Positions 5,630 to 9,871 of a stretch of DNA of 9,871 nt are shown here, piece after piece (positions within the stretch are counted from its first letter, which is position 1; each line of letters opens with the position of its first letter). The position numbers and the translations under genes are program-made. A model generated the notes under the pieces. That model saw only the letters and a program-made list of their open reading frames with translations. It searched no databases and was not told where the DNA came from. This DNA comes from Clostridia bacterium (GTDB lineage Bacteria > Bacillota > Dehalobacteriia > UBA4068): positions 1 through 9,871 of the forward strand of contig JAAYYR010000171.1 of the NCBI GenBank assembly GCA_012515255.1. Reading direction: 5' to 3'.

Positions 5630-5692
5630 GGAGCGCAGCAGAGACTGCGTCCCGCTATGGACCAGGGCGGGGAGCCTTAACGGCTCGCCCGC
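5630..5692 (+). repeat. Tandem hairpins after hcp, possible structured 3' RNA
   Basis: Two hairpins follow hcp: CGCAG/CTGCG (5634-5638 with 5645-5649), and GCGGGGAGCC (5667-5676) pairing with GGCTC plus CCCGC (5682-5686 and 5688-5692) with one bulged G. Other pairings compete with these: GGAGCG (5630-5635) with CGCTCC (5690-5695), and CCCGCTAT (5651-5658) with ATAGCGGG (5724-5731), which is part of the next hairpin. No ORF with a ribosome binding site is seen here. Confidence 0.5.
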
Positions 5693-5700
5693 TCCTTCCC

Positions 5701-5744
5701 GGCCCCGCTGGATCTTCGATCCTATAGCGGGGCCGTTCTTGGTT
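5701..5744 (+). terminator. Long hairpin, likely terminator of the hcp operon
   Basis: GGCCCCGCT (5701-5709) pairs with AGCGGGGCC (5726-5734). Inside it GGATC (5710-5714) pairs with GATCC (5718-5722) around a three-base loop, leaving only a TAT bulge. The T-rich stretch GTTCTTGGTTTT follows. The stem is very stable, the T-run imperfect. Confidence 0.65.
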
Positions 5745-5755
5745 TTCCGCAGACA

Positions 5756-5781
5756 AAAACCGCCGCAACCGCGGCGGTTTT
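5756..5781. terminator. Bidirectional rho-independent terminator between hcp and csp
   Basis: AAAACCGCCGC (5756-5766) pairs perfectly with GCGGCGGTTTT (5771-5781) around a four-base loop AACC. T-runs exist in both directions. It lies 24 bases beyond the csp stop and should end the cold shock transcript, and also catch readthrough from hcp. Confidence 0.9.
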
Positions 5782-5804
5782 CATTTAATCTTAGTTTAAG
5801 TGTA

Positions 5805-6017
5805 TTAAGCTAAGCGGACGTCAACCGCCCGGGTTTTACGGCTATCTTTGGGGTCAGCTTCCACATCAAAAGTGACTTGCTGTCCCTCGTTAAGCGTTTT
5901 AAAGCCATCGATCTGAATGGAGGAGAAATGCACGAATACATCCTCGCCGCCATCATCATTAGCGATGAAACCAAAACCTTTGTCCGCATTAAACCATTTG
6001 ACTGTACCTTTTGCCAT
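5805..6017 (-). CDS. Cold shock protein (CspA family)
   Basis: This 70-residue single cold shock domain begins MAKGTVKWFN and has RNP1 (KGFGFI, residues 13-18) and RNP2 (VFVHF, 27-31), with the conserved aromatic residues that stack on single-stranded nucleic acid. Such proteins act as RNA chaperones in the cytoplasm, melting mRNA structure in the cold or during growth. ATG 6017 is set by AGGAGGT on the minus strand (complement of 6025-6031), seven bases away. The in-frame extension to 6080 lies in the leader and has no ribosome binding site, so I reject it. Its own strong promoter lies at 6144-6172, giving a leader of about 120 bases. A terminator follows the gene. Confidence 0.97.
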   Translation of the reverse strand: MAKGTVKWFNADKGFGFIANDDGGEDVFVHFSSIQIDGFKTLNEGQQVTFDVEADPKDSRKTRAVDVRLA

Positions 6018-6143
6018 TAGGGGTACCTCCTGATTGATTTTATATCCGTATACAAAACTAAGACCCACATATTCTGTCACTCAGCAAATGGACTGTGAGT
6101 TACAAAATAGTGAGCCCCATCAGTAAATTCCGAATACTGTTTG

Positions 6144-6172
6144 AGTATAACATAAGCCTATCGCCATGTCAA
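6144..6172 (-). promoter_or_regulatory. Strong sigma-A-type promoter of csp with a long leader
   Basis: On the minus strand TTGACA (complement of 6167-6172) is followed after exactly 17 bases by TATACT (complement of 6144-6149). A TG one base upstream makes an extended -10. Transcription should start near 6137, leaving about 120 bases of untranslated leader to the ATG at 6017. Long leaders are usual for CspA-family genes and often fold to sense temperature. Confidence 0.85.
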
Positions 6173-6177
6173 GATAA

Positions 6178-7206
6178 TTAAATTTTCCCCATTAATTCGT
6201 CAAGATTCGCTGGGCTGATCGGCCGTTTTCCCTGCTCAATCTCTTTAATCATAGCAACGAGCCGCTCATTAACCGGCGTTGCGACGCCCAATTCACGGGC
6301 GCGGGCAGCGATCCAGCCGTTCAAGAAATCCACCTCGGTCGGCTGCCCGCGGCGCAGGGCGGTCAGTGAGGAGGAAGTGAGCTTGCGATAGCGTCGGCCA
6401 ATGGCCAGCAAAATCAGTTGCCGCCGCAGCCGCGCTATTAAACCCTCGCCCGCGGCAAAGCGATAATAATCTAATCTGCCGCCAAAAGGCGGCACTTGCA
6501 GCCCCAGCGCTTCGGCCAGAGCCAAATCCTCGCGCACCAAAGCGATAAAGAGGGCGCGCGCCACAGGCCGCCGCAGCATACGCCCCAGGCTTTCGCCGCT
6601 TAAGGCTCCGCCGCAGGTAACGCCGGAATTAATGATCAGCTTGGCGTAGATCTCGGCTAAAATATCATCGGCAATGCGCGTCGGGGCTACCTTATCCAGC
6701 GCCTGCCTCAAGCCGGGCAAGGCTGATTTGCCATTGCCGCGGCAGCCGATGACAAAGCCGCCCTCGCCGGTGAAATCCAGCTCGCCCGGTGCGATCTGCG
6801 TGCAGCTCCAGGAAACGACGCAGGCAGCGGCATGCCCCGCGCCCACTGTTTGCTCCAACAGATCAAGACACATGCCGTTTTGCAGCGAGACAATCAGGCC
6901 GCACTTAGCCAGATAAGGCAAAGCGCGCAAAGCCGCTTGCTGCAAATCATAGGCCTTGGTGACGATAAGGATATAGTCATAGCTGCCAGCTAATTGCTCG
7001 ATCGCCGCCACCGCCGCCAAAGGACGGCAGCTTGCGCCGCGCAGGCCGTGGATGATCAGCCCCCGCTCGCGGATGAGGGCCGCGCTTGGCTCGCTGCGAC
7101 AGACCAGGGTCACATCATAGCCCGCGGCCGCGAGGTAGGCCGCGGTCACGCCGCCGATCGCGCCCGCGCCGATTACGGCGATGCGCGCCGTACGCCCACC
7201 GCTCAT
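6178..7206 (-). CDS. Ketopantoate reductase-family oxidoreductase (second paralogue)
   Basis: This 342-residue protein of the PanE/ApbA family has an N-terminal Rossmann motif IGAGAIGG (residues 12-19), the family's SLQNG at 107-111, the catalytic lysine Lys189 with Asn193 in AEIYAKLIINSG, and the C-terminal KLTSSSLTALRRGQPTEVDF signature near 275-294 with PVNERL at 311-316. All motifs are intact, so it should be an active NAD(P)H-dependent reductase of a 2-keto acid. Ketopantoate itself is possible, but the neighbour suggests another substrate. ATG 7206 starts two bases after the aminotransferase stop (an in-frame TTG at 7212 overlaps it). With no good ribosome binding site, translational coupling is likely. 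It differs clearly from the reductase at 559-1470, so it is not a recent duplicate. The csp -35 box begins six bases after its stop and no terminator separates them, so readthrough into csp is possible. Confidence 0.88.
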   Translation of the reverse strand: MSGGRTARIAVIGAGAIGGVTAAYLAAAGYDVTLVCRSEPSAALIRERGLIIHGLRGASCRPLAAVAAIEQLAGSYDYILIVTKAYDLQQAALRALPYLAKCGLIVSLQNGMCLDLLEQTVGAGHAAACVVSWSCTQIAPGELDFTGEGGFVIGCRGNGKSALPGLRQALDKVAPTRIADDILAEIYAKLIINSGVTCGGALSGESLGRMLRRPVARALFIALVREDLALAEALGLQVPPFGGRLDYYRFAAGEGLIARLRRQLILLAIGRRYRKLTSSSLTALRRGQPTEVDFLNGWIAARARELGVATPVNERLVAMIKEIEQGKRPISPANLDELMGKI

Positions 7207-7208
7207 GG

Positions 7209-8555
7209 TCAAGACTGGCGGCCGGCCTGGGCCAGGGCAAGCTGCAAGGCCTGCTCCAGCAAAACCAGCACCTCATCAGCCTCGGCGCGGCTGATAATTA
7301 GCGGCGGCTTGATTTTAAGCACATTCATGCGGTAGCCGGCCTCGCCCAAAATGAGGCCAAGCTGCAGCGCGATCTGCTTCACCGTCTGGGCGAAGACGAT
7401 ATCAGGCTCCTTGGTCGCGGCATCAACAACGAATTCAACGCCGATATGCAGCCCTGCCTGGCGGATATCGCCGATATGCGCATATTGCTTCTGCAAGCGG
7501 GCCAGACCCGCCGCGAGATATTCCCCCACAAGGTTGACATTCTCCAACACATTGTCGCGCTCGATCATATCCAGCTGCTTTAAGCCTGCCACCTGGGCCA
7601 GGCTATTATTGCCGAATGTATGCACATCCTCGCCCAGGGGGCCGAAGCCCTCCAGCCCCTGCCGCAGCAAAACGGCTGCGATGGGCAGACCCGCGCCCAG
7701 AGATTTGCCAAGGCAAATCATATCCGGCTGCAGCCCGTATTTTTGGCTGGCGAAATAGTCGCCGATGCGGCAATAGGTTTGCAGTTCATCAAAGATGAGC
7801 AGACAGCCGAAGCAATCGCAAATCTGCCGCAAGCCTTGCAGATAACGCTGAGGCAGGGGGATTTGGCCGCCGCTCGCCTGCAGGGGTTCGACGATCAGCG
7901 CCGCCGCCTGGCCGTTGATGCGCCGGGCCAGGGTATCGGTCAGGCTCTGAAGGCAAAAATCGATGCAGTCTTCCGCATCGCCCCGCCAGCGGTAGAGATA
8001 GGGATTGGGGACGCGCAGAAAAAGATCATTGGTGATGCCGGCAAAGCTGTGAAAGCCGGTGAAGCGGCCCGCGCATTGGGTGGCGATCCAGGAGCCGGCG
8101 CCGGTCGTCAGCGAGGTGCCATGATAGCCGTCTTCCAGGGTGATGAATTTACGCCCTTGCGGCACATTTTTGACGGCTATTTTCATCGCCGCCTCAATGG
8201 CGGCGCTGCCGCCCACGGTAAACAGCACCCGGTCGAAACCGGCCGGAGCCAACTCCAGCAAGCGCTTGGCCAGGGCGAAGCGCGGCAGGCTGCCGCTGTT
8301 TTGATTGAGATGGCCAAGCCGACCCATCTGCTCATAAACGACCTGCCTGATCTCCTCATTGGCATGTCCAAGTAGCAAAGCCCAGCCCTGGGCGGTGCAG
8401 TCGATATAGCTCTTGCCATTGATATCGGTCAGCCGTACGCCCCGGCCCGAGACAAAGCAAGGCCCGTGCTGACCACTGCCCAGCATGACCATTTTTTGGT
8501 ATTGCTGCAGCTCGCCGGCTGAAATGGCGTATATTTTCTCCAGCGTGGAATCCAT
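7209..8555 (-). CDS. Class III (PLP-dependent) aminotransferase
   Basis: This 448-residue fold-type I aminotransferase of class III includes relatives acting on GABA, ornithine, acetylornithine and beta-alanine. The phosphate-binding segment is GGSAAIEAAMKIA (115-127). Tyr144-His145-Gly146 stack on the cofactor region. Asp256 in IFDELQT contacts the pyridine nitrogen, and Lys284 in CLGKSLGAGLPIAA is the Schiff-base lysine. VHTFGNNSLAQVAG (311-324) is the usual THTFGGNP-like segment. The protein is full length and should be active; the amino donor cannot be read from sequence. ATG 8555 is chosen for AAAGGAGAG just upstream (complement of 8560-8568). A longer reading to 8645 would run through the promoter. 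It is the first gene of a pair with the reductase at 6178-7206, which starts two bases after its stop. Together they could convert an amino acid to its keto acid and then to a hydroxy acid. Confidence 0.92.
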   Translation of the reverse strand: MDSTLEKIYAISAGELQQYQKMVMLGSGQHGPCFVSGRGVRLTDINGKSYIDCTAQGWALLLGHANEEIRQVVYEQMGRLGHLNQNSGSLPRFALAKRLLELAPAGFDRVLFTVGGSAAIEAAMKIAVKNVPQGRKFITLEDGYHGTSLTTGAGSWIATQCAGRFTGFHSFAGITNDLFLRVPNPYLYRWRGDAEDCIDFCLQSLTDTLARRINGQAAALIVEPLQASGGQIPLPQRYLQGLRQICDCFGCLLIFDELQTYCRIGDYFASQKYGLQPDMICLGKSLGAGLPIAAVLLRQGLEGFGPLGEDVHTFGNNSLAQVAGLKQLDMIERDNVLENVNLVGEYLAAGLARLQKQYAHIGDIRQAGLHIGVEFVVDAATKEPDIVFAQTVKQIALQLGLILGEAGYRMNVLKIKPPLIISRAEADEVLVLLEQALQLALAQAGRQS

Positions 8556-8612
8556 ATTTCTCTCCTTTATCCGCGAGGGCCGGCAGCGCGCGGCCAGCCA
8601 AACTTTAAGCCC

Positions 8613-8642
8613 ATTATATGCCGCGGCGGCGGGGCTAGTCAA
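8613..8642 (-). promoter_or_regulatory. Promoter of the aminotransferase-reductase pair
   Basis: On the minus strand TTGACT (complement of 8637-8642) and a perfect TATAAT (complement of 8613-8618) are 18 bases apart. Transcription would start near 8606, about 50 bases before the ATG at 8555. The very GC-rich spacer holds one arm of the inverted repeat at 8626-8674. Confidence 0.75.
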
Positions 8643-8674
8643 CACCCGCGGCCCGCAACGGATGCCCCCGCCGC
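8626..8674. repeat. GC-rich inverted repeat between divergent promoters
   Basis: GCGGCGGGG (8626-8634) and CCCCGCCGC (8666-8674) are perfect inverted copies 31 bases apart. The left arm lies in the spacer of the leftward promoter. It could be a regulator site or chance in GC-rich sequence. Confidence 0.45.
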
Positions 8675-8698
8675 TAGCTGGCCGGCTTGTTTTTTCTG

Positions 8699-8726
8699 TT
8701 TACAAAAGTCGAGAATATTATATAAT
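8699..8726 (+). promoter_or_regulatory. Promoter of the LRR-DUF4132 gene
   Basis: TTTACA (8699-8704) and a perfect TATAAT (8721-8726) are 16 bases apart in an AT-rich island within GC-rich DNA. Transcription would start near 8733, about 70 bases before the proposed TTG start at 8802. Confidence 0.75.
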
Positions 8727-8801
8727 ATAGGCAGAGTCGGTGTAATCTGCCGGGCAGCGGAGCAGCATAGTCCGGCGGCTTTGGGGAAAGAGGGCGGGGC
8801 T

Positions 8802-9871
8802 TTGCGGCAACAAAAGCCAGAAATAACCGAAACATTCCGAATTGAGGCGGGCCGGCTGCTTAAATATATAGGGCGAGAAGCCGAAATCACGGTGCCGGAG
8901 GGTGTAATCGCCGTCGAGGAAACGGCTTTTAGCGATTGCCCCGGCCTGCGCAGCATCAGCTTCCCCGATTCTTTGCGCATCTTGGCGCTCGGTTGGGGCG
9001 ACCGGGTTTTTGCCCACTGCCCGGATTTGAACCATATCCGCCTGGGGCCGAATATCGAGCAATTCAATCTGCGGCTCGCAGAGCAAACAACTGTCGCCTT
9101 CCCGCCGCGCTTCAATGCTTTTTATGAGCATAAGCTAAATGACGAAGAGATCATTCGCTTGCTCTATGGCCTTTACCGCCGCAACAGGGGCGCCGCGGCA
9201 TATGCCAATTACCGTGATTTGCTCCATGTGTATTTGCGGCAGCCGTCGCCGCAGGTGGCGGAAAAATGCCTGGCTATCATGGCGGAATCAGAGGAGCAGG
9301 TTTTGACGCTCCAAAAAGAGCTGCTACCCGCGCTCAACGAAACGCAGCGGGAGCAGCTACGGCAATTGCCGCAAGCGCTTGCATTGCTCAGGGCCGGGCG
9401 GCAAGCAAAGGGAGCGGCAGGGCGGCAACTGCCAGATTTTGGCTTTGATGCGGCGGGCCGCGTTTTTTACCAGATCGGCGGACGGCAGTTCTACGCCCGG
9501 CTCAGCGATGATCTCAGCCTAGAGCTATATGATGGGCAAAGCCATGAGCGGCTCGCTGCTTTTCCCGGCGGCGCGGGCGGCGCCGAGGCGGAATGGCGCT
9601 TCGAGGAATTAAAGCGCGATGTCTTCGCTATGCGCCTTGAGCAGACCGCCTTGCTGCGCCGCAGTTTCGTTTCCGGCGTGACCTGGCCCGCCGCGGCATG
9701 GCGGCGCGATTATGAGCATAACCCGACGCTAAGGCCTCTGGCTGAACGCCTGATCTGGAGCTGCCGCATCGGCCGCGACCGCCATCCCTTCCGCCTGCTT
9801 GCGGCCGGCGGCTGCGTCGACGTTCAAGGGCGTCCCTGGGCAATCCCTGATGATTCGCTGATCAGCCTGGC
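8802..9871 (+). CDS. BspA-type leucine-rich repeat + DUF4132 (MolR-like) protein, 3' end outside the window
   Basis: An uninterrupted frame of 356 codons runs from 8802 to the window edge. I chose TTG 8802 because it follows AAGAGGG (8788-8794) at seven bases and lies downstream of a strong promoter; no ATG is available before residue 150, and TTG 8781 is a weaker alternative. Residues about 29-88 read as BspA-type leucine-rich repeat units (ITVPEGVIAVEETAF, CPGLRSISFPDSL, CPDLNHIRLGPNI). Residues about 100-190 are helical (DEEIIRLLYGLYRRN and on). From about residue 215 the sequence follows DUF4132 proteins such as E. coli MolR: FDAAGRVFYQIGGRQFYARL, then TALLRRSFVSGVTWPAAAW and LRPLAERLIWSC, then PWAIPDD. 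DUF4132 proteins are large, often over 800 residues, and their function is poorly known. No signal peptide is evident, so it is probably cytoplasmic. Confidence 0.82.
   Translation, partial: MRQQKPEITETFRIEAGRLLKYIGREAEITVPEGVIAVEETAFSDCPGLRSISFPDSLRILALGWGDRVFAHCPDLNHIRLGPNIEQFNLRLAEQTTVAFPPRFNAFYEHKLNDEEIIRLLYGLYRRNRGAAAYANYRDLLHVYLRQPSPQVAEKCLAIMAESEEQVLTLQKELLPALNETQREQLRQLPQALALLRAGRQAKGAAGRQLPDFGFDAAGRVFYQIGGRQFYARLSDDLSLELYDGQSHERLAAFPGGAGGAEAEWRFEELKRDVFAMRLEQTALLRRSFVSGVTWPAAAWRRDYEHNPTLRPLAERLIWSCRIGRDRHPFRLLAAGGCVDVQGRPWAIPDDSLISL

Noticed and set aside
6018..6080. N-terminal extension of the cold shock protein
   Set aside because: The cold shock domain starts at the inner ATG, which has a strong ribosome binding site; the extension is leader sequence.
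7620..8375. A 251-codon plus-strand frame inside the aminotransferase gene
   Set aside because: It is antisense to a gene with all catalytic motifs; there is no ribosome binding site or known family.
8639..9131. Two overlapping minus-strand frames opposite the LRR-DUF4132 gene
   Set aside because: The plus-strand frame shows repeat and domain motifs, is open to the window edge and has a promoter; these are its shadows.

Overview
The window looks like chromosomal DNA from an anaerobic, selenocysteine-using Firmicute. Negativicutes/Selenomonadales or a related clostridial line is my best guess, not proven. Reasons: a HesB-like gene with an in-frame UGA followed by a SECIS-like hairpin; an anaerobic nitrosative/oxidative-stress operon with a class I-type hybrid cluster protein and rubredoxin; strong AGGAGG ribosome binding sites; and Gram-positive-like TTGACA/TATAAT promoters in GC-rich DNA. 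I see no tRNA, rRNA, CRISPR array, insertion sequence or phage gene. No gene-free stretch exceeds 300 bases.

Layout. Bases 1-48 are the last 15 codons of a MacB/FtsX-type ABC transporter permease. Next comes a rightward pair: a HesB/IscA-like selenoprotein (211-513, UGA at 319-321) and a ketopantoate-reductase-family enzyme (559-1470), closed by a bidirectional terminator. A leftward pair follows: a Crp/Fnr-family regulator (2128-2811) and a half-length AI-2E-family membrane protein (1607-2086). Divergent from the regulator is a compact four-gene operon: a flavin-binding pyridoxamine-phosphate-oxidase-like protein, a small cupin, rubredoxin, and hybrid cluster protein Hcp (2899-5621). A TGTT-N8-AACA dyad in the shared 87-base intergenic region is a candidate binding site for the regulator. 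It is placed so that it could activate the hcp operon and repress its own gene.

After hcp lies a convergent region packed with hairpins (5630-5781). Then come leftward genes: a cold shock protein (5805-6017) with its own strong promoter and about 120 bases of leader, and a tightly coupled pair of class III aminotransferase (7209-8555) and a second ketopantoate-reductase-family enzyme (6178-7206). Divergent from the aminotransferase, from a good sigma-A-type promoter and a probable TTG start, is a large open-ended protein with a BspA-type leucine-rich repeat N-terminus and the beginning of a DUF4132 (MolR-like) region (8802 to the window edge).

How the genes may work together. Regulator, flavoprotein, rubredoxin and Hcp form a coherent detoxification module against NO/hydroxylamine or oxygen stress, in which rubredoxin could carry electrons. 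The aminotransferase and its reductase partner could act in sequence on an amino acid and its keto acid. The selenoprotein is the least ordinary item: standard gene calling would break or miss it.
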